Origin: an uncultured Oscillospiraceae bacterium | GTDB taxonomy: Bacteria; Bacillota; Clostridia; Oscillospirales; Oscillospiraceae | Reading direction: 5' to 3' | Length of the DNA: 10,426 nucleotides | Assembly: GCA_934569045.1 (NCBI GenBank) | Contig: CAKTJX010000048.1 | Coordinates: 1 to 10,426 of the forward strand | Part shown: positions 1 to 6,761 of the stretch, piece by piece | Numbering within the stretch: position 1 is the first letter of the stretch | How the letters are laid out: each line of letters begins with the position of its first letter | Notes under the pieces: generated by a model | Databases searched by the model: none | Seen by the model: only the letters and a program-made list of their open reading frames with translations | Told to the model about the DNA's origin: nothing | Position numbers and translations under genes: made by a program

Positions 1-6
1 CCCATT

Positions 7-12
7 TGTCAA
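7..12 (-). promoter_or_regulatory. possible -35 box of a leftward gene beyond the left edge
   Basis: Read on the minus strand this is a perfect TTGACA, preceded by an A-rich stretch (GTAAAAAAGTGC) that could act as an UP element. Any -10 box would lie outside the window, so this is only half a promoter. Positions 1-97 otherwise hold no gene or structure that I can support. Confidence 0.35.
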
Positions 13-97
13 GCACTTTTTTACAAAAACTGACAGCCATTTTTGGTTGTTTTGATGGTGGGCATTTGTCCGTCAATTGCACACACACTCTGGATGA

Positions 98-177
98 ACG
101 TATCCCCTGCCGAGGAAGCCCCTTGCCTTCTCCTGCTGGAGAAGGCTTTTGGGGTTTCCATTCGGGGGTATACGTGC
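98..177. repeat. long imperfect palindrome, copy 1 of a dispersed repeat
   Basis: Nested inverted segments form one long hairpin of about 80 bases: ACGTAT with ATACGT at the outside, then CCCC with GGGG, GGAAGCCCC with GGGGTTTCC, and GCCTTCTCC with GGAGAAGGC around a TGCT loop. The left shoulder (CGTATCCCCTGCCGAGGAA) matches the reverse complement of the shoulder of the repeat at 7951-8004, so the two belong to one family with a conserved shoulder and a variable hairpin core. It lies just beyond the pot operon terminator. It does not appear to code for protein. Confidence 0.6.
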
Positions 178-181
178 ATCC

Positions 182-219
182 AAAAAAGAGGACGCACCAC
201 GTTTTCGCGGCACGTCCTC
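182..219 (-). terminator. rho-independent terminator of the potABCD operon
   Basis: On the minus strand a 14-bp stem with three G.T wobbles (arms at 206-219 and 188-201) closes an AAAA loop and is followed directly by six T (182-187). It starts 14 bases after the potD stop codon, the expected place for the operon's end. Confidence 0.9.
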
Positions 220-233
220 GGTGGAATATTCGA

Positions 234-1304
234 TCAGCCGTTGCGCACGGTCATGAACAGGCTCTCCATTTCCCGGGAGGTCTCCTCCGGCAGGAAATCG
301 AAGGAGGTGGCGTTGCGCAGGGTGTCCTCATCGGGGTAGGCGACGGGGTTGGCGGCCAAATCCTCGTCCAGGTACTGCTTGGCCTCGGTTTCCGGCACAG
401 AGTAGCCGATGAAGTCCAGGTTTCCGGCGCAGATTTCCGGGTCGCACAGGAAGTTGATGAAGGTCTCGGCGGCCTCCTTCTCCTTGGCGCAGGTGGGAAT
501 CACCATGCCGTCAATGAAGATGTTGAAGCCCTGGTGGGAGGGCTGGTAGAACTTCAGGTCCGGGTTCTCCTCCACCATGGTCAGGTAGTCGCCGGCATAG
601 TAGGGGGCAATCCAGGCCTCTTCATTTTCCATGGCGTCAAAAATCTGGTCCATGACGTACTGCTGCACCACGGGCTTCTGTTCCGCCAGCTTGTCGGCGC
701 AGGCCTGAAGCTCGGCAGCATCGGTGGTATTCGCGGAATAGCCCAGCAGGTACTCCGCGATGCCGAAGGCATCCCGGGAGTTATCGAACATCAGGATCTT
801 GCCCGCGTACTTGGAATTCCACAGCAGCTCCCAACCGGTGACATCGGCCTCGTCCACATACTTGCTGTTGTAGATGATGCCCACGGTGCCCCAGGTATAG
901 GGCACGGAATACTTGTCCTCCGGGTCATAGGCCATGCCCCGGTAGCTGGCATCGATATACTGGGCGTTGGGGATATTGTCGTAGTTCAGCTCCTGGAGCA
1001 TACCCTCCTGGCGCATCCGTCCGATCATGTAGTCGGAGGGAATCACCACATCCACGGTGATGCCGCCGTTTTTCAGCTTGGCGTACATGGTCTCGTTGGA
1101 ATCGAAGGTGGAATACTGGACCTTGATATCGGGGTACTTCTTCTCAAACTCCGCGATCACATCGATGGAACCATCGTCGCCCTCGGCGATATACTGGCCC
1201 CAGTTGTAGACATAGATGGTGGTCTTTTCGCTGCTCTTGCCGCAGCTCGCGCAGAGGCAGGCCAGGGTGGCCAGCAGAAGGAAGACGGAAATCACTTTTT
1301 TCAT
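234..1304 (-). CDS. potD: spermidine/putrescine ABC transporter substrate-binding lipoprotein PotD
   Basis: Extracytoplasmic polyamine-binding protein, 356 residues, close to the usual length of about 350. The N-terminus is a lipoprotein signal (MKK, hydrophobic core, then LCASC; Cys21 is the likely lipidated residue), so the protein is anchored to the outer face of the membrane. Family hallmarks are visible: VYNWGQYI near residue 33, STFDSNETMYAKLK near 65-78, PSDYMIG near 89, and the FIDGMVIP region near 270. Compared with E. coli PotD as I remember it, some ligand-contacting aromatics and acids look substituted (RE to RD, two Trp to Tyr/Phe), so the exact polyamine cannot be assigned. An AAGGAG site lies 9 bases before the ATG. 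It is the last gene of the operon, 44 bases after potC. Confidence 0.93.
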   Translation of the reverse strand: MKKVISVFLLLATLACLCASCGKSSEKTTIYVYNWGQYIAEGDDGSIDVIAEFEKKYPDIKVQYSTFDSNETMYAKLKNGGITVDVVIPSDYMIGRMRQEGMLQELNYDNIPNAQYIDASYRGMAYDPEDKYSVPYTWGTVGIIYNSKYVDEADVTGWELLWNSKYAGKILMFDNSRDAFGIAEYLLGYSANTTDAAELQACADKLAEQKPVVQQYVMDQIFDAMENEEAWIAPYYAGDYLTMVEENPDLKFYQPSHQGFNIFIDGMVIPTCAKEKEAAETFINFLCDPEICAGNLDFIGYSVPETEAKQYLDEDLAANPVAYPDEDTLRNATSFDFLPEETSREMESLFMTVRNG

Positions 1305-1326
1305 ACTCTTTTTCTCCTTTTCAAAT

Positions 1327-1339
1327 GGGCCCAGGGCCC
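1327..1339. other. GGGCCC-A-GGGCCC palindrome between potC and potD
   Basis: A perfect GC-only inverted repeat sits in the 44-base gap between the potC stop and the potD ribosome binding site. In the mRNA it could form a compact hairpin (GGGC stem, 5-base loop). There is no T tract after it, so it is not a terminator. It could be an mRNA-stabilising or processing element favouring expression of the binding protein; that role is inference. Confidence 0.4.
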
Positions 1340-1348
1340 GGCAAGTGG

Positions 1349-2167
1349 TCAGTGTACATTGGCGCGGCTGGCGGCCTTTTTCCGATCCGCCACCAGCTGC
1401 ATCAGATTCATCGCCGTCATCAGTATGAAGATCAGCAGGAACAGCAGAGTGAACATGGCGTAGATCTTGGGCTGAATGGGCTTTTTCGTGTAGGAATAGA
1501 TTTCCACCGGCAGCGTCACAAAGTCCAGGCCCGTCACGAAATAGCTGATGACGAAATCATCCAGGCTCATGGTAAAGGCCATAATGGCGCCGGAGACGAT
1601 ACCGGGCATGATCTCATGGATGGTCACCCGGAAGAAGGCCTGCCAGGGGGTGCAGCCCAAATCCATGGCCGCGTCCGTCAGAGAGGCGTCCATCTGCTTG
1701 AGCTTGGGCATGACGTTCAGAATGACATAGGGCAAATTGAAGGTGATATGGGCAATCAGCAGCGTCCAGAATGTAAGGCTGTTGCGCTGGCCCAGCAGCT
1801 TGCTGCCCACAAAGACGAACAGCAGAGACAGGGAGACACCGGTGACGATATCCGGGTTGGTCATGGGGATATCCGTCAGGGTCATGGCCGCCTTGCGCAT
1901 CTTGGGATTCAGGTTGTGGATGCCCACGGCGGAAATAGTGCCAAACACCGTGGCAATCAAACTGGCGAGAATGGACACCAGCAGGGAGTTGCCCAGCAGC
2001 TTCAAAAGGCTCCGGTCCTGGAACAGCCTTTCATACTGCCGCAGGGTAAAGCCCTGGAACTGGGTGATGTCCTTGCCCGTATTGAAGGAGGCGATGACCA
2101 GCACCGCCATGGGGATATAGAGGAAAATGAAGATCAGAACGGTGATGACCTTATTGGCTTTTCTCAT
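1349..2167 (-). CDS. potC: spermidine/putrescine ABC transporter permease PotC
   Basis: Inner-membrane permease of the polyamine importer, 272 residues from the ATG at 2167. A longer open frame begins at 2224, but its extra 19 residues are Arg/Gly-rich and lie inside potB. The start at 2167 forms a classic ATGA overlap with the potB stop, so translation is probably coupled; no strong ribosome binding site is visible. The first membrane segment is VITVLIFIFLYIPMAVLVIA, with several more following. The cytoplasmic EAA-like loop that docks on PotA is present as DAAMDLGCTPWQAFFRV...MPG, with Asp in place of the first Glu. It belongs to the binding-protein-dependent permease (BPD_transp_1) family. 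Confidence 0.93.
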   Translation of the reverse strand: MRKANKVITVLIFIFLYIPMAVLVIASFNTGKDITQFQGFTLRQYERLFQDRSLLKLLGNSLLVSILASLIATVFGTISAVGIHNLNPKMRKAAMTLTDIPMTNPDIVTGVSLSLLFVFVGSKLLGQRNSLTFWTLLIAHITFNLPYVILNVMPKLKQMDASLTDAAMDLGCTPWQAFFRVTIHEIMPGIVSGAIMAFTMSLDDFVISYFVTGLDFVTLPVEIYSYTKKPIQPKIYAMFTLLFLLIFILMTAMNLMQLVADRKKAASRANVH

Positions 2168-2988
2168 ACCACCACACCACCTTCCACGTCCTCCCCGCCG
2201 AAGCGGTTCAGAATGCCGGTGCACACAAACACCAGCACCATCAGCACCAGGCTCAGCGCCGCGCCCAGATTGGGGTTGTTGCCCTGCTTGAACTGGCGCT
2301 CGATCACGTCACCGATCAGCACCGTGTCCGTGCCGCCCAGCTTCTGGGAAATATAGAAGGTGGACACCGCCGGGACGAAGACCATGGTCATGCCGGAGAG
2401 AATTCCGGGCATGCTGAGCGGCAGAACCACCTTGCCAAAGGTCTGGGCCGGGGTGCAGCCCAGGTCCTCCGCCGCCTCAATGAGCCGGCGGTCAATCTTC
2501 AAAATGGTGGCGTACAGAGGCAGAATCATATAGGGCAGATAGTTATACACCATGCCCAGCACCACCGCGGCGGGGGTGCGGATCAGGGTCAGTCTTGGCA
2601 GGCCCAGCTTGGAAAGCAGGGTGTTGATGATGCCCGTATCCTGCAGCAGGCCCACCCAGGCCAGGGTCCGCAGCAGGAAGCTCATGCACATAGGCAGCAT
2701 CACCAGCATGTACAGGAACTTCTGGGCCGTGGGGCCGCAGTGGGCGATATAGTAGGCCACGGGGTAGCCCAGAATCAGACAGATCATGGCGGACACCAGA
2801 GAATAGCCGATGGATTTCCACAGCACCGGCAGATACATGCCCAGACTCTTCACATTTCCCAGGGTGAAGGCCCCGGTGGAGGGGTCCGTCAGGGCATAGT
2901 AGCACACCACGCCCAGGGGGATCAGGGTGAACACCACCATCCACACCAGGTAGGGGGCGCTGAGCAGGACGGATTTAGTCTTCTTCAT
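2164..2988 (-). CDS. potB: spermidine/putrescine ABC transporter permease PotB
   Basis: Second permease subunit, 274 residues. Two ATG codons are possible, at 2997 and 2988. The GGAGG at 2998-3002 touches the first but lies 9 bases before the second, so 2988 is chosen; the gene then overlaps the end of potA by 14 bases. The protein starts [20 protein letters not shown] with an early membrane segment, has about six hydrophobic segments, and carries a good EAA loop ([25 protein letters not shown]) for contact with the ATPase. Its stop codon overlaps the potC start. PotB and PotC together form the membrane channel. Confidence 0.93.
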   Translation of the reverse strand: MKKTKSVLLSAPYLVWMVVFTLIPLGVVCYYALTDPSTGAFTLGNVKSLGMYLPVLWKSIGYSLVSAMICLILGYPVAYYIAHCGPTAQKFLYMLVMLPMCMSFLLRTLAWVGLLQDTGIINTLLSKLGLPRLTLIRTPAAVVLGMVYNYLPYMILPLYATILKIDRRLIEAAEDLGCTPAQTFGKVVLPLSMPGILSGMTMVFVPAVSTFYISQKLGGTDTVLIGDVIERQFKQGNNPNLGAALSLVLMVLVFVCTGILNRFGGEDVEGGVVV

Positions 2989-4096
2989 TCCCGGCATCCT
3001 CCGTCAGCTCGTCATACTCGGCGGAGTAGGAGCTGTAGTCGCCAAACATACCGGAATATTCACTCTTATGCATGATGTGAATGTCCTCCGGGTTCAACCG
3101 AATGCCGATGGTGGAGCCGACCGCGTGGAAGTCGGTGGTCTGGATCAGCCACTTAAAGCCCTTGAATTCCACGATGATATCGTAGTTCAGGCCCTTGAAG
3201 GTCACGCTGGTAACCGTGCCCACAAGATGTCCCTCTTCCACGGGCACAATATCAATATCCTCGGGGCGGATGACCACGTCCACCGGCTCATTTCTCTGGA
3301 AGCCCTTGTCCACGCAGACAAAGGTGCGGCCAAAGAACTGCACCCGGAAATCCTCCAGCATCACGCCGTCCAGGATATTGCTCTCGCCGATGAAGTCCGC
3401 CACAAAGGCGTTCTTGGGCTCGTTGTAGATATCCTCCGGGCGGCCGATCTGCTGGATGCGGCCCTTGTCCATGACAACAATGGTATCAGACATGGACAGC
3501 GCCTCTTCCTGGTCGTGGGTCACATAGATAAAGGTAATGCCCATGGCCTGCTGAATGCGCTTAAGCTCGTTCTGCATATCCTTGCGCAGTCGCAGGTCCA
3601 AAGCACCCAACGGCTCATCCAGGAGCAGTACCTTGGGCCGGTTGACAAGAGCACGGGCAATGGCCACCCGTTGCTGCTGACCACCGGAGAGGGCGTCGAT
3701 TCGCCGGTTTTCATAACCTTTGAGACTGACGATCTCCAGCATCTCCCGCACCCGCTGGTCGATTTCCGCTTTGGGAACCTTGTTGACTTTCAGACCGAAA
3801 GCGACGTTATCATAAACGTCCAGGTGCGGGAACAACGCATATCGCTGGAAAACCGTATTGATCTGCCGCTTATAAGGCGGAACATCATTGATCGTTTTCC
3901 CGTCAAATGTCACCGTGCCGGATGTGGGCGTTAGAAAGCCGCCGATAATCCGCAGGGTAGTCGTCTTGCCGCAGCCGGAGGGGCCCAGCAAGGTGAGAAA
4001 TTCGTGGTCGTTGATGTAAAGATTGATGCCGTCGAGAATGCGCTCCCCGTCGAACTCCATGGTAAGATCCCGGAGCCTGATGAGTTCCTTGGACAT
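2975..4096 (-). CDS. potA: spermidine/putrescine ABC transporter ATP-binding protein PotA
   Basis: ATPase that drives polyamine import, 373 residues, the usual length for PotA. All nucleotide-binding motifs are intact: Walker A GPSGCGKT (38-45), Q-loop Gln84, signature LSGGQ (136-140), Walker B VLLLDE (156-161) and the switch His194 in THD. The C-terminal part from about residue 235 (GESNILDG...) is the TOBE-type regulatory domain of the PotA/MalK group. The ATG at 4096 follows a GGGGGAGG site. It is the first gene of the operon, with a leader of about 115 bases. The leader holds small possible hairpins (CTGG-TCCGG-CCAG) but nothing I recognise as a riboswitch. Confidence 0.96.
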   Translation of the reverse strand: MSKELIRLRDLTMEFDGERILDGINLYINDHEFLTLLGPSGCGKTTTLRIIGGFLTPTSGTVTFDGKTINDVPPYKRQINTVFQRYALFPHLDVYDNVAFGLKVNKVPKAEIDQRVREMLEIVSLKGYENRRIDALSGGQQQRVAIARALVNRPKVLLLDEPLGALDLRLRKDMQNELKRIQQAMGITFIYVTHDQEEALSMSDTIVVMDKGRIQQIGRPEDIYNEPKNAFVADFIGESNILDGVMLEDFRVQFFGRTFVCVDKGFQRNEPVDVVIRPEDIDIVPVEEGHLVGTVTSVTFKGLNYDIIVEFKGFKWLIQTTDFHAVGSTIGIRLNPEDIHIMHKSEYSGMFGDYSSYSAEYDELTEDAGNEED

Positions 4097-4218
4097 TATC
4101 CTCCCCCGTTTCTTCTTTTTTTCGGTGTCTCCAGGTATCTTTTCACTGGCCGGACCAGCAAAAATCCACCCGAAGCCGCCTTTTTGATTTTCGTTTTTTG
4201 TCGGAAAATGACAGTATA

Positions 4219-4246
4219 ACTATATCGCATTTTCCCCCGTTGTCAA
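4219..4246 (-). promoter_or_regulatory. sigma-A promoter of the potABCD operon
   Basis: On the minus strand a perfect -35 TTGACA (4241-4246), a 16-base spacer and a -10 TATAGT (4219-4224). Transcription would start near 4212, leaving a leader of about 115 bases before the potA ATG. Confidence 0.8.
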
Positions 4247-4304
4247 TAAATATTTCGTAATAAAATGTATACAAAAGATTTTCCTTATTTTGCCCCGGTC
4301 CTTG

Positions 4305-4333
4305 GTTTAAATGCGAATCTTTTGGGCTATACT
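4305..4333 (+). promoter_or_regulatory. candidate sigma-F promoter of the M23 peptidase gene
   Basis: GTTTA (4305-4309), a 15-base spacer and GGCTATACT (4325-4333) fit the forespore sigma-F consensus as I know it from Bacillus subtilis (GywTA, then GGnnAnAnT). No good sigma-A -35 box sits at the right distance. The start would fall near 4340, giving an unusually short leader of about 14 bases with the GGAGG at its 5' end, which is a reason for caution. Confidence 0.45.
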
Positions 4334-4353
4334 CAGCCTCGGAGGTGCTAAAA

Positions 4354-5028
4354 ATGCGCAACAACAAAACCTTCGGAATCGGAGGAAAGGGCTACTACAT
4401 AGCCCTGGTCCTGTGTGCGGCAGCCATCGGGATCACGGGCTATGTGTACCAGAAAAACCAGACAAAGGCGGAGGAGGTGACCCTGCTGGAAACCCAGCAG
4501 GTAGCTGTGGCCGCGGCCACGGAGGAAAGCGTCGTCTCCTCGGAGCCGACCGCTCCCGCCGCCACCCAGCCGGGGACTGTCCCCGCCACAACCCAGCCGA
4601 CCCAGCCCCGGAAAACGCTGAAAACAGCCGCCCCGGTCCAGGGGACGGAGGCGGCGCTCTACGCCATGGACGCTTTGAGCTATAACGAAACCACCCGGGA
4701 CTGGCGGGTGCACAACGGCGTGGACTACGCCGCCGAGGAAGGGACCCCGGTCTGCGCCGCGGCGGAGGGGACGGTGGTATCCGTCAAAGAGGATGACCTC
4801 ATGGGCCTGACCGTGGTGCTGCGGCACGACGGGGGCTACGAGACCACCTACTGCGGCCTGAAGGAAACGGCAGCCCTGAAGGCAGGCGACACAGTCACAC
4901 TGGGCCAGACCCTGGGCACCGTCGGGACAACCGCCCTGGCAGAAACCGCCCTGGGCCCCCACGTCCACTTCTCCGTCACCTATCAGGATATGCCAATGGA
5001 CCCGGCAGATTTCCTGAAGCTGGGATAA
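4354..5028 (+). CDS. membrane-anchored M23 (LytM) peptidase, SpoIIQ-like
   Basis: Probable cell-wall peptidase of 224 residues. The ATG at 4354 is preferred over an upstream GTG at 4345, because GGAGG (4341-4345) lies 8 bases before the ATG and overlaps the GTG. A single membrane anchor spans about residues 10-31 (YYIALVLCAAAIGITGYVY). A Thr/Pro/Ala-rich linker follows, then a LytM domain (about 105-224) with both zinc motifs: HNGVD (HxxxD) and HVHF (HxH). Architecture and length match clostridial SpoIIQ, the forespore half of the SpoIIQ-SpoIIIAH engulfment complex, whose zinc site is intact in clostridia but degenerate in B. subtilis. The sigma-F-like promoter supports this; the usual spoIIID neighbour is absent. 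It could also be a general LytM factor. It is transcribed divergently from potA. Confidence 0.8.
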   Translation: MRNNKTFGIGGKGYYIALVLCAAAIGITGYVYQKNQTKAEEVTLLETQQVAVAAATEESVVSSEPTAPAATQPGTVPATTQPTQPRKTLKTAAPVQGTEAALYAMDALSYNETTRDWRVHNGVDYAAEEGTPVCAAAEGTVVSVKEDDLMGLTVVLRHDGGYETTYCGLKETAALKAGDTVTLGQTLGTVGTTALAETALGPHVHFSVTYQDMPMDPADFLKLG

Positions 5029-5156
5029 GGGGCCGCAGAGACGGCCCCTGTGAAATCCAGCCGGGGGGCTGGGTGAAATCTGTCTCGCGACAGGTGAAAT
5101 CCGGTCCGTGGCCGGGTGAAATCGCCCTGCGGGCGGAAACCACGTCCCTTCTGGAC
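5029..5156. repeat. ladder of small hairpins separated by a GTGAAAT spacer
   Basis: Four exact GTGAAAT heptamers at 5050, 5073, 5094 and 5116 (steps of 23, 21 and 22 bases) are each followed at once by a different hairpin: CCAGCC-GGGG-GGCTGG (5057-5072), CTGTC-TCGC-GACAG (5080-5093), CCGGTC-CGT-GGCCGG with one G.T pair (5101-5115), and CGCCC-TGC-GGGCG (5123-5135). A larger hairpin precedes them (GGGGCC...GGCCCC, 5029-5048) and a weaker one follows (GTCC-CTTCT-GGAC, 5144-5156). Stem sequences differ completely while stem-loop geometry is kept. The steps are not multiples of three, so this is not a protein repeat. Its function is unknown. It lies in the 404-base gap 5029-5432, with two terminators and an open stretch to its right. 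Confidence 0.75.
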
Positions 5157-5160
5157 AATG

Positions 5161-5202
5161 AAAAATACAAAGGGTGCGCCGCAATTCATTTGCGGCGCAC
5201 CC
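5161..5202 (-). terminator. rho-independent terminator facing leftward (pepP side)
   Basis: A perfect 13-bp inverted repeat (5172-5184 and 5190-5202, outer bases GGGTGCGCC) closes a 5-base loop. On the minus strand it is followed by TTTGTATTTTT (5161-5171), so it terminates leftward transcription, most simply that of pepP, whose stop codon lies about 230 bases upstream. Confidence 0.8.
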
Positions 5203-5247
5203 ATAATGCTGTCATCTTTGCGGAAAAATTTGCGGATAGGTCATCTT

Positions 5248-5283
5248 TTCCGGACACACTTGCGTGTCCGGAAGCAATTTTTT
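5248..5283 (+). terminator. rho-independent terminator facing rightward (M23 peptidase side)
   Basis: A perfect 10-bp stem, TTCCGGACAC with GTGTCCGGAA (5248-5257, 5264-5273), has the loop ACTTGC, then GCAA and six T (5278-5283). It would stop transcription coming from the M23 gene. It lies beyond the leftward terminator, so the two converging transcripts overlap and both would contain opposite-strand terminator structures. A small hairpin CAGATT-TCCGC-AATCTG (5284-5300) follows. Confidence 0.7.
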
Positions 5284-5432
5284 CAGATTTCCGCAATCTG
5301 CCCGATGGCGTACAGCGGCAGGTTGACCAGCCATGCTTCCTTACTGGCATATGTATAGCACGCGGCCACAAAAATTACAACGAACTTTGGGCGCTGGAGC
5401 CCATTTTTACAGCGATCTTTTGCTTCCGCGGC
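5283..5432 (-). other. open stretch in the pepP frame after its stop, possible gene remnant
   Basis: Directly after the pepP TAA, the same frame stays open for 49 codons and ends at a TGA (5283-5285). The translation looks protein-like towards its end (FVVIFVAACYTYASKEAW, then VNLPLYAIGQIAEI) and its codons resemble those of neighbouring genes. There is no ATG in frame and no ribosome binding site; the only usual alternative start is a GTG late in the stretch. PepP is already full length, so this is more likely a degenerate tail, a gene remnant or part of a repeat than a working gene. Confidence 0.2.
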
Positions 5433-6680
5433 TTAGCCCCTGCGCATGACGGCCTCGATATCCTCCATGGTGCGTGGGATGGCGGCGGAGAGGTTTTCGC
5501 AGCCGGTTTCCGTCACCAGGCAGTTGTCTTCCAGGCGGAAGCCGATGCCCCAGTCCTCGTGGTACACGCCGATATCCACGCAGAAGGCCATGTTGGGGGC
5601 GATGATTTCCGGCCTTGCCACCACATCGTGGACATCGTAGCCGATGTGATGGGCCCCGCCGTGCCACATGAGCTTTCCAACCTCGTCCACAGATTTCAGC
5701 ACCCCCGCATCCACCAGCAGCTGGGCATTGTAGGCCCGGATGGTGGCGTCCACGTCCGCCATGGCCATGCCGGGGCGGATGATGGAGAACATGTGGTTGG
5801 AGGTGGCCAGCACGCATTCATAGAGGATGCGCTGCTTCTCGGAAAACCGCCCGTTGCAGGGGAAGCCCCGGGAAACATCGGTAATCAGGTTGTTATACTG
5901 GGCTCCCACGTCGTTCAGCACCATGTCCCCGTCCTGGGCCTGGCCGGTGTAGCTGTAGTAGTGGATGCAGAAATTGTTTTTGCCCGCGGAGATAATGGAG
6001 GGGAAGCCGGGGCCCTGGGGGCCGAACTGGCCCAGGGCATAGTCAAAGTCTGCCTTGTACTGATATTCATACTTGCCGGGCCGGGAAGCGCGCATCATGG
6101 CGAGGATGCCCGCCTCGGTGATCTTCTCCGCCTGCCGCAGGGCGGCGATCTCGCTGGGCTGCTTGATGAGCCGGAGCTGCCGCAGCACCGCGTCCGCGTT
6201 CTCGATTTTTACAAAGGGGAAGTCCCGCTGCAAATACCGGCTCAGCCGATGGGCCGGGGCGTCCGGGTCCCCGGCAGCCAGCCGGAACAGATCCAGGAAA
6301 ATGCGCCCGTAATTTCCGCCGGAGAGCATGGCCCGCAGGTCCGTCTCAAAGGCGGTGTTGAACCGGATATCCGTCACGCCGGAGACTGCCTCCGCCTCCT
6401 GGGGCTTCACCCGCACCCCGGTCCACCGCTCCGCCATGGGGTCCGGCGGCAGCAGATACAGCCGCTCCCGCACCTGCCCGGCGCTGTCCCGCCAGGCAAG
6501 CAGGGCGGCCTCCTTGCATTGCAGACCCGTCAGGTAGACAAAGTTCCGGGCGGCGAAAAAGGGATAGTATTCATCGTTGGTCTTCCGCAGCTCCGTGCCG
6601 GAGAAGACCGCCAGCAGGTCGCCGGGCACCAGAGATTTGTAAAACCGCTGCCGGTTGGAAAGATAGTCCGTGGCGTTCAT
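5433..6680 (-). CDS. pepP: Xaa-Pro aminopeptidase (aminopeptidase P, M24B family)
   Basis: Cytosolic metallopeptidase, 415 residues, that would remove N-terminal residues preceding proline. An aminopeptidase P N-terminal domain (about 1-150) precedes the pita-bread catalytic domain (about 170-405). By alignment from memory with E. coli PepP, the metal ligands are Asp257 (NDVGA), Asp268 (TDVSR), His344 (AHHIG), Asp369 and Glu384 (RLEDN); His240 and His351 match the proton-shuttle histidines. The fourth ligand, normally Glu in EPG, is Asp in VDIG, which is unusual and leaves activity or metal preference uncertain. The ATG at 6680 has AAGGAG 10 bases upstream. It is a single gene read leftward, converging on the M23 gene. 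Confidence 0.92.
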   Translation of the reverse strand: MNATDYLSNRQRFYKSLVPGDLLAVFSGTELRKTNDEYYPFFAARNFVYLTGLQCKEAALLAWRDSAGQVRERLYLLPPDPMAERWTGVRVKPQEAEAVSGVTDIRFNTAFETDLRAMLSGGNYGRIFLDLFRLAAGDPDAPAHRLSRYLQRDFPFVKIENADAVLRQLRLIKQPSEIAALRQAEKITEAGILAMMRASRPGKYEYQYKADFDYALGQFGPQGPGFPSIISAGKNNFCIHYYSYTGQAQDGDMVLNDVGAQYNNLITDVSRGFPCNGRFSEKQRILYECVLATSNHMFSIIRPGMAMADVDATIRAYNAQLLVDAGVLKSVDEVGKLMWHGGAHHIGYDVHDVVARPEIIAPNMAFCVDIGVYHEDWGIGFRLEDNCLVTETGCENLSAAIPRTMEDIEAVMRRG

Positions 6681-6731
6681 GGGAAAAACACTCCTTTTCT
6701 AATCAATCGTCGAAATATTCATCATTTCATG

Positions 6732-6748
6732 GATATTCCGGGAATATC
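6732..6748. promoter_or_regulatory. perfect 17-base palindrome upstream of pepP
   Basis: GATATTCC-G-GGAATATC is a perfect inverted repeat 52 bases upstream of the pepP start, in an AT-rich stretch where its promoter should lie. I see no convincing -35/-10 pair there. It could be a repressor operator; I do not recognise it as a known box. Confidence 0.4.
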
Positions 6749-6761
6749 AAATTTTAGCGTT

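Noticed and set aside
6..1463. 485-codon open frame on the plus strand across potD
   Set aside because: It is antisense to a clear potD gene, begins without a ribosome binding site and is rich in Gly/Val/His as expected from the shadow of GC-biased codons.
4097..4212. Riboswitch or polyamine-sensing leader before potA
   Set aside because: Only small hairpins are visible, no known riboswitch core is recognised and there is no terminator-antiterminator pair.
4143..4367. 74-codon open frame on the minus strand between potA and the M23 gene
   Set aside because: It runs through the pot promoter, has low-complexity basic sequence and no good start signal.
5050..5135. CRISPR array interpretation of the GTGAAAT repeats
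   Set aside because: The repeat unit is only 7 bases, the intervening 13-16 bases are all self-complementary, and no cas gene is nearby.
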